This document shows positions 45,884 through 56,942 of a stretch of DNA of 64,000 nucleotides, in pieces (the first letter of the stretch is position 1; every line of letters starts with the position of its first letter). Position numbers and translations under genes: made by a program. The stretch is from Acinetobacter terrestris (GTDB taxonomy: Bacteria; Pseudomonadota; Gammaproteobacteria; Pseudomonadales; Moraxellaceae). Where the stretch lies: NCBI RefSeq assembly GCF_004331155.1, contig NZ_SJNZ01000006.1, forward strand, positions 1-64,000, in the 5' to 3' direction. The notes below the pieces were generated by a model. That model did not search any database and had not been told where the DNA came from. It was given only the letters and a program-made list of their open reading frames with translations.

Positions 45884-47674
45884 ATGATGCGAACTCATTA
45901 CTGCGGTACTTTAACCGAAGCCCAAATTGACCAAACCGTAACATTATGCGGTTGGGTACACCGTCGCCGTGACCACGGTGGTGTGATCTTCCTTGACATG
46001 CGTGACCGTGACGGTCTTGTTCAAGTGGTGATTGACCCAGATACTCCCGAAGCTTTCTCAACTGCTGATAAAGTACGTTCAGAATTCGTATTAAAAATTA
46101 CAGGCTGTGTACGTCGTCGTTATGAAGGCACAGAAAATGCCAATATGGTGAGCGGTCAAATCGAAGTTCTAGCAAAAGAAATCGAAGTTCTTGCTGCTTC
46201 TGAAACGCCTCCATTCCCGTTGAATGACGAAAACACCAATATTTCTGAAGAAGTACGTTTGAAATATCGTTTCCTTGATATTCGCCGTCCAGAAATGATT
46301 GACCGTTTACGTTTCCGTTCTAAATTGACCAACCTGATTCGTAACTACTTCGAAGAAAATGGTTTCTTGGACGTTGAAACTCCAATCTTGACACGTGCGA
46401 CCCCAGAAGGTGCGCGTGACTATTTAGTGCCAAGTCGTGTATCTAACGGTAGCTTCTATGCGCTTCCACAATCACCACAATTATTCAAACAATTGTTGAT
46501 GGTGGGTGGTATCGACCGTTACTACCAAATCGCGAAATGTTTCCGTGATGAAGACTTGCGTGCTGACCGTCAGCCAGAATTCACCCAGATCGACGTTGAA
46601 ACATCGTTCATGAGTGACGATGACATTATGGATTTGATGGAAACTTTAACGATCAAGATGTTCAAAGAACTTCTAAACGTTGAATTCGACAAATTCCCGC
46701 GTATGACTTATGCAGATGCAATGCGTGACTATGCATCTGACAAACCGGATATGCGTATTCCTTTGAAACTGGTTGACGTTGCAGACATGATGCAAGACGT
46801 TGAGTTCAAAGTGTTCGCAGGTCCTGCTAAAGATCCTAAAGGCCGTATTGTTGCACTTCGCGTACCGGGTGCAGGTTCACTTCCACGTAGCCAAATTGAC
46901 GAATACACCAAATTCGTAGGCATTTATGGCGCGAAAGGTTTGGCTTATATTAAAGTCAACGAACTTGAAAAAGGTATCGAAGGTCTTCAATCTCCAATCG
47001 TTAAATTTATCGAGCCAATCGTGCTTGACTTGTTAAAACGTGTTGGTGCTGAAAATGGCGACATCGTATTCTTCGGTGCAGACAAAGCCAAAGTTGTGAA
47101 CGATGCGATGGGTGCTTTACGTATCAAAGTCGGTCATGACATGAAGATGGCAACTTGCGAGTGGGCACCTCTTTGGGTAGTTGACTTCCCAATGTTCGAA
47201 GAAACGGATGATGGTAAATGGACCTCTGTGCATCACCCATTCACGCTACCTAAATCAAGCGTTGAAGAAGTGAAAAACAACCCAGGTGCTGCATTGTCTG
47301 TTGCTTACGATATGGTATTGAACGGTACTGAAGTTGGTGGTGGTTCACTTCGTATCTTCAACCTTGAAATGCAAAAAGCCATCTTTGAAGCTTTAGGTAT
47401 TTCTGAAGAAGAAGCGGAAGAGAAATTCAGCTTCTTGTTGAATGCATTGAAATTCGGTGCGCCTCCGCATGGTGGTTTGGCATTCGGTCTTGACCGTTTA
47501 GTGATGTTGATGACTGGCGCGACTTCAATTCGTGACGTGATTGCATTCCCTAAAACCAAGACTGCTGAATGTCCATTGACTCAAGCACCTGCGCCAGTTG
47601 AACCGAATCAATTGCGTGACTTGGGTATTCGTTTACGTGAAAAACCTAAGGCTGACGTTAAAGTAGAAGCTTAA
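45884..47674 (+). CDS. aspS: aspartyl-tRNA synthetase AspS
   Basis: AspS charges tRNA-Asp. The 596-residue class II synthetase has an N-terminal OB-fold anticodon domain ([31 protein letters not shown]), motif 2 ([19 protein letters not shown]), a bacterial GAD insertion near residues 310-410, and motif 3 ([13 protein letters not shown]). Position 2 is also Met, so the start could be 45887. In Acinetobacter aspS marks one end of the outer-core locus. Its product lacks any sign of the non-discriminating archaeal form. Confidence 0.98.
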   Translation: MMRTHYCGTLTEAQIDQTVTLCGWVHRRRDHGGVIFLDMRDRDGLVQVVIDPDTPEAFSTADKVRSEFVLKITGCVRRRYEGTENANMVSGQIEVLAKEIEVLAASETPPFPLNDENTNISEEVRLKYRFLDIRRPEMIDRLRFRSKLTNLIRNYFEENGFLDVETPILTRATPEGARDYLVPSRVSNGSFYALPQSPQLFKQLLMVGGIDRYYQIAKCFRDEDLRADRQPEFTQIDVETSFMSDDDIMDLMETLTIKMFKELLNVEFDKFPRMTYADAMRDYASDKPDMRIPLKLVDVADMMQDVEFKVFAGPAKDPKGRIVALRVPGAGSLPRSQIDEYTKFVGIYGAKGLAYIKVNELEKGIEGLQSPIVKFIEPIVLDLLKRVGAENGDIVFFGADKAKVVNDAMGALRIKVGHDMKMATCEWAPLWVVDFPMFEETDDGKWTSVHHPFTLPKSSVEEVKNNPGAALSVAYDMVLNGTEVGGGSLRIFNLEMQKAIFEALGISEEEAEEKFSFLLNALKFGAPPHGGLAFGLDRLVMLMTGATSIRDVIAFPKTKTAECPLTQAPAPVEPNQLRDLGIRLREKPKADVKVEA

Positions 47675-47691
47675 TACTTTAATTCAGTGAT

Positions 47692-47719
47692 AAAAAACCC
47701 TGCATATGCAGGGTTTTTT
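47692..47719 (+). terminator. aspS terminator
   Basis: A perfect 14-pair palindrome with core AAAACCCTGCAT and its complement, flanked by A and T runs. Confidence 0.94.
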
Positions 47720-47788
47720 ATTGCATTGAGATCAAGACTTGAGAATGGCATAATAGCTGCCTATTTCTGCTTTTTGGTGAGCAACTCT

Positions 47789-48007
47789 ATGGCTATGCGT
47801 CCTGCTGTCCGTCGTCGTGCACTTGTATTAATTATATTTGCTATAGCTCAATGGTTGTTTATGCGTTATATCTTGGCCAATGGCTTGTTCAATATGGATA
47901 CCAATGAACGTATTCTATATTTTTGTGTGAGTAGTTTAGGCGGAGCCCTGATCATTTTTGTGAGTTTGATTTATATGGTTTTGAAGGGCAACGCAGACAA
48001 ACCCTAA
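47789..48007 (+). CDS. small two-segment membrane protein
   Basis: The 72-residue product MAMRPAVRRRALVLIIFAIA... has two membrane segments (about residues 12-30 and 44-64) joined by a short loop and an Arg-rich cytoplasmic N-terminus. I set the start at ATG 47789, which is preceded by GGTGA; a longer frame reaching 47687 would run through the aspS terminator. Function unknown. Confidence 0.65.
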   Translation: MAMRPAVRRRALVLIIFAIAQWLFMRYILANGLFNMDTNERILYFCVSSLGGALIIFVSLIYMVLKGNADKP

Positions 48008-48204
48008 TCATTTTTTGATATTTCCACTGGATTAATCAGATTCTTATTCCAGTGATTTCACCCCCACTATTTTTTATATATTTTGTTCTCAAGACTTTTG
48101 ACTTCATTTTTTTCTTTAAAATGACGCAGCATCTTTGATGCACTAAAACTCTTTCCAAAATCTTCTTTTTATAATTATCTTGGCCATAAAGAGTTTGCGT
48201 TGTT

Positions 48205-49068
48205 ATGTATTTTTTATTCAAAGTTGTTTCTTTACTTCCGCTCTGTGTATTGCAATGGATTGCTTCCTGGATTGCCCTATTACTTAATAGCTTTAATTCA
48301 TCCATGAAACGGGTGAGCAGCATTAATTTAAAACTTGCATATCCAGAATTAAATATTGAACAACATCAAGCCTTACTAAAAAAAACACTCAAAAATCAGT
48401 GTTTAACTTATGTAGAGTCGATTAAGATTTGGGGTATGCCACAACAATATAATGTTGGCTTAATCAAAAATATTTTTGGTGAACAGCATCTGACCGAAGC
48501 ACTAGATAGTGAAAAAGGCACGATTGTTGTGCTGTTACATTTAGGTAATTGGGAGTTGGTGAATGTTTGGCTAAATCAATATACCGCGCCTGTGATCATG
48601 TACAAGCCCAGTAAAAATAAGGGCATTGACCGTTTTATGTTAGAGGCGAGACAAAGCACAAGAGCCAAGCTTGTGCCTACAGATGAAAATGGCGTACGTG
48701 CGATTTTCAAGCACCTAAAACAAGGCGGCTTAACAGTGATCTTACCGGATCATCTACCCAAAGAATCTGGCGGTATTTATGCCGATTTTTTTGGACAAAA
48801 GGCCTTGTCCACGACCCTACTTTCCAAACTTGCCAGTAAAACCCAATGTAATGTGATTGGCATAAGTTGTCTGCGTAATACAGATACTCACTTTGATATT
48901 CACTGCACTCAATTATCCGAAAATATTTTGTCTAAAGATTTACAGGTTTCAGTGAACCAGCTAAATCAAGATGTTGAAGCCATGATTAATGTCGCACCTG
49001 AGCAATATATTTGGTCTTATAAGCGGTTTCGTAAAGTTGAAGGAGAAGATAATATCTATTATAGATAA
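48205..49068 (+). CDS. LpxL/LpxM-family lipid A acyltransferase
   Basis: The enzyme transfers a secondary acyl chain to lipid A at the inner membrane. The 287-residue protein has an N-terminal membrane anchor (residues 4-28), the catalytic HLGNWE motif (HX4E, near residue 112) and VILPDHLPKESGGIYADFFGQKA near 178-200. The position next to aspS suggests the Acinetobacter LpxL, but LpxL and LpxM cannot be told apart here with certainty. It opens the outer-core locus on this side, which fits a role in lipooligosaccharide synthesis. Confidence 0.85.
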   Translation: MYFLFKVVSLLPLCVLQWIASWIALLLNSFNSSMKRVSSINLKLAYPELNIEQHQALLKKTLKNQCLTYVESIKIWGMPQQYNVGLIKNIFGEQHLTEALDSEKGTIVVLLHLGNWELVNVWLNQYTAPVIMYKPSKNKGIDRFMLEARQSTRAKLVPTDENGVRAIFKHLKQGGLTVILPDHLPKESGGIYADFFGQKALSTTLLSKLASKTQCNVIGISCLRNTDTHFDIHCTQLSENILSKDLQVSVNQLNQDVEAMINVAPEQYIWSYKRFRKVEGEDNIYYR

Positions 49069-49178
49069 GCATAATTGTCCATTCATTGTGGTCACCTAGC
49101 GTGCATGGCATAATACTTCTGCTTATTTATACTGAATGAAATCTAACTAGAATCTTTGAATCAATACTCAGTATTTTA

Positions 49179-50105
49179 ATGTTTGCTCATCATCTTGTTT
49201 TGGGGTTAGCTTTGAATCTTACATTTATTCGGGTCATCAAAAAGCTACCCAAGTTTTTACGCAAGCTTGGTTTAACTACAGCAGCTCAATCCGCGCAAAT
49301 TTATTATCAAAATTGTCTGATTCAATACTTGTATCAGCAGAACTCATCCCTCTTAAAGCGATTAAACACTAAAAATATTAAAACTCAGCCCAGCAATACT
49401 ATTTGGGTATGTTGGTTGCAAGGCTATGAAAATGCACCTACTTTAGTGAAGAAATGCATCGATCAGTTAAAATATCATCATGATAATGTGGTATTGATCG
49501 ACCTAAATAATTATATGACTTATGTTGATATTCCCCAATTCATTATCGAGAAATTCCAAAGTAAAATTATTACTCCAACACATTTTTCAGATATCTTACG
49601 CTTCGCTTTAATGTCTCAGCATGGTGGAATCTGGATAGATTCAACTTATCTAATTTTGGATAAACTTCCAAATACAATATTTGAAAGTAATTTCTTTACA
49701 CTATCGAGCAAGCTAGATTTTTTTAAGCAATGGATCCCTGAAGGCAAATGGTCTGGTAATTTTATGAAATTCAATAAAGATGATCCAACGCCTTCGATTA
49801 TCTTTCAATGCTTCATCAATTATTGGCAAAAGAACAATCATCTAATAGATTATTTCCTTATTGATTTTATTATAAAGGTCAATTACTTGCATAATCCACG
49901 ATTTAATTCACAAATCAACCAAACCCTACCAATGGCGGATCAGATCTTTTTAATGTCTGAGATTTTACTTATACCAATCTCACAGGAAAATGATCTTCGT
50001 ATAGCACAAGATCCTCTTCAAATCTATAAACTGTCTTATCGCGTTGATGCTACACCAGATAACATCAACGGCACCTATTATGAGAAATACATTCTGTCGA
50101 AATAA
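49179..50105 (+). CDS. glycosyltransferase, capsular polysaccharide synthesis (PF05704) type
   Basis: The 308-residue protein has the family core IWVCWLQGYENAPTLVKKCIDQLKYH (residues 73-98) and the sugar-nucleotide site HFSDILRFALMSQHGGIWIDST (136-157) with an Asp pair. It lies in the outer-core locus, so it most likely adds a sugar to the lipooligosaccharide core. The gene is AT-rich compared with aspS, as expected for a variable locus. It is the last plus-strand gene before a strand switch. Confidence 0.82.
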   Translation: MFAHHLVLGLALNLTFIRVIKKLPKFLRKLGLTTAAQSAQIYYQNCLIQYLYQQNSSLLKRLNTKNIKTQPSNTIWVCWLQGYENAPTLVKKCIDQLKYHHDNVVLIDLNNYMTYVDIPQFIIEKFQSKIITPTHFSDILRFALMSQHGGIWIDSTYLILDKLPNTIFESNFFTLSSKLDFFKQWIPEGKWSGNFMKFNKDDPTPSIIFQCFINYWQKNNHLIDYFLIDFIIKVNYLHNPRFNSQINQTLPMADQIFLMSEILLIPISQENDLRIAQDPLQIYKLSYRVDATPDNINGTYYEKYILSK

Positions 50106-50108
50106 GAT

Positions 50109-50836
50109 TTATTTTAGTACCACATCAAGCTGACGAATTTTTAATTTAGCTTGATTCTTAATCAAGAAGATATTAAACATACGTTCAGAGAGGAAGCCAA
50201 AAATACGTTTTTGGTAAGCATCATAAGATGAGATATCAATGATTTGCTCCAGTTGGAATAGAACCTTAAACATCCACTGACAATACTCATTCACCAAACC
50301 TTTATGCATGATAAACATATTGAACAGTGAAATCCCCTCTTTGCTTTGACATAAATAATCAAAGGCCGTTAAGTATTCTGGACTCTGCTCAACGATGACA
50401 CGTCTTAAGCTATTCAAATCTTGTTCATAATGATCCTTAGCATAGTGTTCACGCACACTCAAAGTACGTTTTGCTAAACGTACACCGAGGACTTTGCTCA
50501 CTTTATAAAATTGGCTCGTCTTCGCAACGATCACTTCATTTTGCGCCAAAGATTCAATTTCTTGGGAGGTTAAAATATCTTCGGCAGCACCAACAAAGTA
50601 ACGACGATAATGAACTAAGCCAAGGATATCTGCCTGCGCATTTTTCCACATCCAATACAATGCGGTTAACTCACAAAATGAAGGGTTTAATGTTGAGATG
50701 TTTTCACCAATATTATCGCCCAATATGCCCAAATCTACTTTAGCCTTTTCCTTTCCTACATGGATTGGAATATAGGAATCGATCTGAGGAAACTCATAAG
50801 CTTTATGTGTCGCAATATAAATTTCAATCTTCATCA

Positions 50837-50837
<1 letters not shown>
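50109..50837 (-). CDS. DUF4422 glycosyltransferase-like protein
   Basis: The 242-residue protein fits DUF4422, with KIEIYIATHKAYEFPQ at the start, GDNIGENISTLNPSFCELTALYWMWKN (residues 41-67) and LVHYRRYF. The family is found in polysaccharide loci and is thought to transfer sugars, often galactofuranose, when next to glf. Here it overlaps the glf stop by one base (TAATG), so a galactofuranosyltransferase role is a fair inference. ATG codons at 50837 and 50834 are both possible starts. Confidence 0.82.
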
Positions 50838-52003
<1,166 letters not shown>

Positions 52004-52075
52004 TCAATTTAATCGTTATTCAATAAAAATCTGGCTTCAATTTTCATTAATGCCATAATCTTACTATTGCAATAT

Positions 52076-53143
52076 TTAGTTAAAATTTTCAGCAACGGCG
52101 CGTACAAAGGCATTATGTTCTTTAGCAATCTGTTCAAAACAATAAATTTCCAAAGCTTCTTTCTTCGCCTGTTGAGCAATTTTTAAGGCTTCATCTGGAT
52201 GCTTAATGAGATGCTCAATACCATTGGCTAAATCCTGAGCATCACCGACTTTAGCAACCCAAGCATTTTCACGATGTTTACACACTTGTAGAGGTCCAAT
52301 ATGGTCGCTACTTAGCACCACTTTCCCCCAACCAAATGCATCAAGAATACCGAGCGGCTGAATGTCAGTAAGGGATGGTATCGCCATCATATCGGCAGCA
52401 TGATAAATCTCAATTTTTTGTTGAGCACCCACCCATCCTGGGAATTGAACTAAATGCTCTATCCCAAAAGTTCTGACCATTTGCTCATATTCAGCTTTAT
52501 TATCACCATCACCAGCAAGAATTGCTTTAACTTGAATATTCTTTTGATTCAATAAATGAATTGCTTCAATCAAAATATGCACCCCCTTATTCGGGATCAT
52601 ACGAGTAAGCATTGCTATTGTGACAGGATCTCGTAGTGTTGCCGGTAAAGCCTGTTCTGCTGGTAAATGTATGAGATTAGAAATCACGCGATGCATCTTT
52701 TTCGCATCCTGCTGTTGCGTCATACGTGATTTTACTAAATCTTGAATATGAGGGGTGATGTGGATAAAAGCATCTGCACGTACAGTACGTTTCACATTAT
52801 GACTATGGTTAACTGCAATGACTGGAACCTTTTTCTGCATACCAATCATGGCATTTTTAAACAACCATACTGCTTTACCACTATGAGCAATTACGACATC
52901 AGGTTGTTGCTCTTGCAAAAAATTTCTAATTTTCAATGCCGCATTAACACTGTAAAAACCAGTATTAGGGATGACATGAATTGAACGCTCACCACTACTT
53001 AAGTGCTGGTTTTCTTCTCCACGCAATAAGACAACCTCGTTCCCCCCCAGCTCCAATGTATCAGCAATATTCAGCATTGCCTGCCAGCGACCACCTGTCG
53101 CATCACCGTATACACAGTTGATAATTTTTAGTGACTTTTCCAT
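52076..53143 (-). CDS. family 4 glycosyltransferase
   Basis: The 355-residue GT-B protein has an N-terminal VYGDATGGRWQAMLNIADTLELGGNEVVLL block and a C-terminal donor-binding half with MLTRMIPNKGVHILIEAI and DIQPLGILDAFGWGKVVL (the EX7E-like region). The start is ATG 53143; a TTG 21 bases upstream in frame is less likely. It lies 90 bases before glf on the same strand, and the three genes probably share a promoter that faces the divergent ELM1-like gene. Confidence 0.85.
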   Translation of the reverse strand: MEKSLKIINCVYGDATGGRWQAMLNIADTLELGGNEVVLLRGEENQHLSSGERSIHVIPNTGFYSVNAALKIRNFLQEQQPDVVIAHSGKAVWLFKNAMIGMQKKVPVIAVNHSHNVKRTVRADAFIHITPHIQDLVKSRMTQQQDAKKMHRVISNLIHLPAEQALPATLRDPVTIAMLTRMIPNKGVHILIEAIHLLNQKNIQVKAILAGDGDNKAEYEQMVRTFGIEHLVQFPGWVGAQQKIEIYHAADMMAIPSLTDIQPLGILDAFGWGKVVLSSDHIGPLQVCKHRENAWVAKVGDAQDLANGIEHLIKHPDEALKIAQQAKKEALEIYCFEQIAKEHNAFVRAVAENFN

Positions 53144-53233
53144 GAACACGAGAAGACTATTCAATATTTTTTTTATTATATCATAGCTGTCAGCCTGCTA
53201 TTATAGCGTGATCACTTTAAGCCAACTAAACAC

Positions 53234-54208
53234 ATGAACAAACATCCAACTCTTTCCATAGCTGTTATTCATGATCAACGTGCAGGACATCTAAATCCTA
53301 GCTTAGGAATTGTTGATAGTTTAGAAAAAGCTTATACGACTACATTGCAAAAAATCATCACACCAAGCATAAAAAAATGGCAAATAAGCCTTTTAAAAAA
53401 GCTCAGTTGGTATCCCCATTTATTTGATTTTTGCTCAGCCATTTTTTTCAAAAATTTTCAGTCAAAGCAAAATATTGACTGTATTATTTGTTCAGGCATG
53501 CCAAATTTGCTCTATGGCATTTTTGTGAGTCGCAGATTGAAAGTTCCGCTGTTTTACGCAGGTGATTTACGTAAGGTAAATGGGCAACTGGTAAACTGCA
53601 CCATTACCGCACTACCACAGAATATTCAGACCCAACAAGTGGTCTTGGCCACCCCTCCGGTAAAAAAAGAGTTTACTCAACTTCAAACCAACCCTCTTGA
53701 TTTAAAGTCTGCATTACTGGTCCTAGGCGGACCAACATCAGAACACCCTTTTCAAACCACAGACTATGAAATGATTATTTCGAAATTCTTGAAATTATGT
53801 TCAGATCATCATCTCACCGCTTACATTACCAATTCACGAAGAACACCTGACTTAGCATCAACCTGGAATACGCTCAAAAAAAACGCCAATGTTCAGCTCG
53901 AGCTTATTCATGATTCTCAATCAAAAAAATTCAATGAACTTGTAGAACTTTCCAGCTATATTTTTGTCACTGAGGACAGCACCTCCATGCTTGCCGAAGC
54001 CATCCAGTCAGGGCGCTTTATCTCTTCCATTTATACGCCAAACTCTGTATTTGAAGCCTTGAATAAAAAATACCTGGCCGAGGGACTAATCAGCAGACAA
54101 GCTCTAAACGAAACCTTTAGCCTGCCACAACAGCGCAATTTAGCCAAATTAAACCTAAGCCGACCTCTTATTGCTGCTATTCAACATCATTTGGACGCTC
54201 ACCCATGA
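53234..54208 (+). CDS. ELM1-like (mitochondrial fission ELM1 family) protein, copy 1
   Basis: The 324-residue protein matches the PF06258-type family: VIHDQRAGHLNPSLGI (residues 11-26), LVLGGPTSEHPF near 170 and the late FVTEDSTSMLAEAIQSGR near 240-257. The fold resembles GT-B glycosyltransferases such as MurG, so a sugar-transfer role in the outer core is plausible but unproven. It overlaps the next gene by four bases (ATGA). A second family member is at 55961-56851. Confidence 0.82.
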   Translation: MNKHPTLSIAVIHDQRAGHLNPSLGIVDSLEKAYTTTLQKIITPSIKKWQISLLKKLSWYPHLFDFCSAIFFKNFQSKQNIDCIICSGMPNLLYGIFVSRRLKVPLFYAGDLRKVNGQLVNCTITALPQNIQTQQVVLATPPVKKEFTQLQTNPLDLKSALLVLGGPTSEHPFQTTDYEMIISKFLKLCSDHHLTAYITNSRRTPDLASTWNTLKKNANVQLELIHDSQSKKFNELVELSSYIFVTEDSTSMLAEAIQSGRFISSIYTPNSVFEALNKKYLAEGLISRQALNETFSLPQQRNLAKLNLSRPLIAAIQHHLDAHP

Positions 54209-55131
54209 TTTCTATTGTTCTCACCCACTTTAATAAGGGTTTGCTACTTAACCGTACAATCGAGTCTTTGCAGCCTTGGGATGATATCGTGCATGAAATT
54301 ATTGTAGTCGATGATCATTCCAGTGATCCTGAATGGGAAAAAAATACCGAATATATTGTGCATACCTATCCTAAAATAAAAGTGATTCAAAACACCGAGA
54401 ATAAAGGGCCAGCAATTCGATTGAATCAGGGAGGATTTGCAGCAACTGGAGATTATCTTTTTTTTATGGACTCGGATGATGTCCTGGCGCCAAATCGACT
54501 GCAAGTTTTTTTAAATGAAATGCAAAAGCAACAGGCCGATCTGTGCTATGCAAAAAAAGTTAAAATCCATGATCTGAATGAAATTCAAAAGCATACTGCT
54601 GCGGTGTGGGAAAGTAGCACCCATGTGCTTCATTACATGTTAAAAAATAATATTATGCAAATGTGTGTGATGTGTACGCGCGCGCTGTTTCTAAAAGCAG
54701 GTGGCTGTAATGAACATTTGTTTATTCAAGACGAATCTTTAGCATTAAATCTAGGTAAACATTCGCAAAAAATTATTTCGACTGAACTACACAGTGTTTT
54801 TGTCATCTTAGATAGCGAAGAAACGAAACGTACTCGAGGTGAAAATCGCCTCTCGCGTCACCTCGAACAACAACACTTCGATATGTTCTTTACCATTCAT
54901 GATTTTTTACATAATTATCCGGAAATTGACCAGGAAAATAAAAAGATTCTGGTGAAGAAAGCATTATCTACGTATTGGAAAAGCATTCGTAAAACCCCTC
55001 AGCAAAGATTTTCGGATGTACTGATTTATTTGGGTAGCCGGATGAATCCTTTGAAAACCTGGGATAAACACCATCAGCATTTAATTAAATATTTTAATCA
55101 GCTCGACCATGTACGCAAAATTTCAAAGTAA
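54205..55131 (+). CDS. family 2 glycosyltransferase
   Basis: The 308-residue GT-A protein has the N-terminal SIVLTHFNKGLLLNRTIESL, the nucleotide-binding VVDDHSSDPEW (residues 34-44) and the DXD-type FFMDSDDVLAPNRL near 88-101. It is translationally coupled to the ELM1-like gene by an ATGA overlap. It lies in the outer-core locus, so the acceptor is probably the lipooligosaccharide core. Confidence 0.88.
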   Translation: MISIVLTHFNKGLLLNRTIESLQPWDDIVHEIIVVDDHSSDPEWEKNTEYIVHTYPKIKVIQNTENKGPAIRLNQGGFAATGDYLFFMDSDDVLAPNRLQVFLNEMQKQQADLCYAKKVKIHDLNEIQKHTAAVWESSTHVLHYMLKNNIMQMCVMCTRALFLKAGGCNEHLFIQDESLALNLGKHSQKIISTELHSVFVILDSEETKRTRGENRLSRHLEQQHFDMFFTIHDFLHNYPEIDQENKKILVKKALSTYWKSIRKTPQQRFSDVLIYLGSRMNPLKTWDKHHQHLIKYFNQLDHVRKISK

Positions 55132-55140
55132 ACAGGATAA

Positions 55141-55947
55141 TTAAGCCCGCTGACCCAATTTAAGACGCAATTTCACTGCGAACATCGAATCTTTACCACT
55201 GATTTTAATGCGCTGTAACTGCATAAAATCAGGCTGCTCTGAATCTATGCCTTCGTTTGTGGTTACAGCATTGCTATAGCCGACCTGTTTTGCCATCTCC
55301 ACATCACGTACAGAATAAATACCAAAGGGATAAGCAAAACTTCTGACAGGCATATGGGTTAATTGTTCCAGTTGAACTTTAGATTCAGATAATTCCTTTA
55401 AGCATTCAGCATCATCTAATTTATCAAGATTGGCGTGGGTTAAAGTATGCGAGCCGATCTCTACCCAACCACTTTGTGCCAAAAACTTCACCTGCTCATC
55501 ATTTAATTTAGATTCACGAGCCAGTTCACCACTATTATGATGGGCTTTCTTATAAGTTGACCAATCTCGGTCATGACGATCAACCACCACATAAATGGTC
55601 GCTTTAGCTTGGTATTTTTCTAAAATTGGATAGGCATTTTCCAGGTTATCCAGATAGCCATCATCAAAGGTAATCGCGACAGTTTTTTCAGGATGCTTAC
55701 CCCAATTGGCCTTTAATTCCTGCATGGTAACAAAATGAAAACCATCAGCCTTCATCCATGCGACCTGTTTTTCAAATTCACTCGGTTTAACCCGCAATTT
55801 ATTAAACTTTGCACCGTCAATATGGTCTCTGACCATGTGATACATTAAAACCCGAGGACGTTTCCAGTCTACTGCTGGTTTCCACCACGCATATTTATAA
55901 CTAAATGCAATCATGAGAATCAGCAATAGAAGAAAAATATAAATCAC
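55141..55947 (-). CDS. polysaccharide deacetylase (NodB family)
   Basis: The 268-residue protein has an N-terminal membrane anchor (residues 2-18) and a NodB domain. Motif 1 is ITFDDGYLDN (metal-binding Asp pair), motif 2 is GSHTLTHANL (two His), and FAYPFG is motif 3. It removes acetyl groups from N-acetylhexosamines; Acinetobacter outer-core loci carry such genes (pda). It starts with GTG at 55947, lies 13 bases after the ELM1-like gene, and is probably co-transcribed with it. Confidence 0.9.
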   Translation of the reverse strand: MIYIFLLLLILMIAFSYKYAWWKPAVDWKRPRVLMYHMVRDHIDGAKFNKLRVKPSEFEKQVAWMKADGFHFVTMQELKANWGKHPEKTVAITFDDGYLDNLENAYPILEKYQAKATIYVVVDRHDRDWSTYKKAHHNSGELARESKLNDEQVKFLAQSGWVEIGSHTLTHANLDKLDDAECLKELSESKVQLEQLTHMPVRSFAYPFGIYSVRDVEMAKQVGYSNAVTTNEGIDSEQPDFMQLQRIKISGKDSMFAVKLRLKLGQRA

Positions 55948-55960
55948 AGTTTAAACCTAA

Positions 55961-56851
55961 TCATTGGGCTAAGAGATATGTTGCCACACGCTCTGCTTCT
56001 TTAAAAGCATGAGCTTCAGCTAACGCTAGAATTGAAGCACTATCGGAAACCCGGTTAGATTGAATCATTTGATCTATGGATTGAGTAATGCGGTCTTGTT
56101 TTAAACGATCAACCTTGATCACTCCCACCCGACATCCCGCTGTTAAGGCTTCAAAAATCATCGAAACACTATCTTCAGTTACCCAAACTGCTTCGGCCTG
56201 CTGCATTTCTTCAAAAATCCAGCCTTGCGGTGTCTGCTCAACCGGGAATATTTTTAGCTTTGATGCCCATGCTTTTTCATTCAAATGATCCAAGAATTCT
56301 TTCGGAGTCCGTCGTGAAGTGGTCAGTATAATCTCAGCTTGAGGGTGAAGATCGACGATTTGCTGAATGGAAGCTAAAACTTTTGCTTCATTCCATTGAT
56401 GTCGTTTGGACGATCCACCGAGTGCGATTAGAAATCTATTTTGCTGATGCCTCTGTTCATTCACAATTGGATTGAGTGCACCTTGTGTGGTAATCACATG
56501 CTCCGATGCCTCAACTCCATCATGTTCAGGAATAATGGCGTAATCAAACCAGGTCACTGGAAAATTTGGTTTCATTAGAATAATCGTTTTCGCTTCAGGA
56601 TAGATCCGGCCAAGCAATAAAACGCGCAACTGGGTATGACTGCCTACGCCAAAAATATAATCCGGCTGTTGCTTTAGCGTGGCCATACTCTTTTTAAACA
56701 TTGCTGAAAACAGGCTAAAAACTGGCAAATGATCTATGGATACTTCTTCAAAAGTGACTTCATTTGTACTTTGTCTTTGCATAGCTGTATATAAGCCGAC
56801 TGCTTGCGAGCGATGCCCTGCTTTGCCATCACTAACATAGACAATATGCAT
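55961..56851 (-). CDS. ELM1-like protein, copy 2
   Basis: The 296-residue protein has the same layout as the product at 53234: VYVSDGKAGHRSQAVGL (residues 4-20), IALGGSSKRHQW near 148 and WVTEDSVSMIFEALTAGCRVGV near 226-247. It is the gene next to ilvE, the usual first gene of the locus. I set the start at ATG 56851, which has AAGGAAT upstream; a longer frame to 56893 lacks a site. A glycosyltransferase-like role is inferred. Confidence 0.84.
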   Translation of the reverse strand: MHIVYVSDGKAGHRSQAVGLYTAMQRQSTNEVTFEEVSIDHLPVFSLFSAMFKKSMATLKQQPDYIFGVGSHTQLRVLLLGRIYPEAKTIILMKPNFPVTWFDYAIIPEHDGVEASEHVITTQGALNPIVNEQRHQQNRFLIALGGSSKRHQWNEAKVLASIQQIVDLHPQAEIILTTSRRTPKEFLDHLNEKAWASKLKIFPVEQTPQGWIFEEMQQAEAVWVTEDSVSMIFEALTAGCRVGVIKVDRLKQDRITQSIDQMIQSNRVSDSASILALAEAHAFKEAERVATYLLAQ

Positions 56852-56894
56852 AACAAGATTCCTTAAAAGAAAATAAACTTGAATCTTAATCAAT

Positions 56895-56925
56895 AAAAAA
56901 GGCGAAAACCGAGTTTTCGCCTTTT
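56895..56925 (-). terminator. ilvE terminator
   Basis: A perfect 13-pair stem AAAAGGCGAAAAC with its complement, loop CGA and a T run on the minus strand. It lies between ilvE and the ELM1-like gene, so the locus is transcriptionally insulated from ilvE. Confidence 0.94.
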
Positions 56926-56942
56926 GATCTTAGCTGATCAAC

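Noticed and set aside
48036-48323. 95-codon minus-strand frame before the acyltransferase gene
   Set aside because: It overlaps the conserved N-terminus of the acyltransferase and has no recognisable features.
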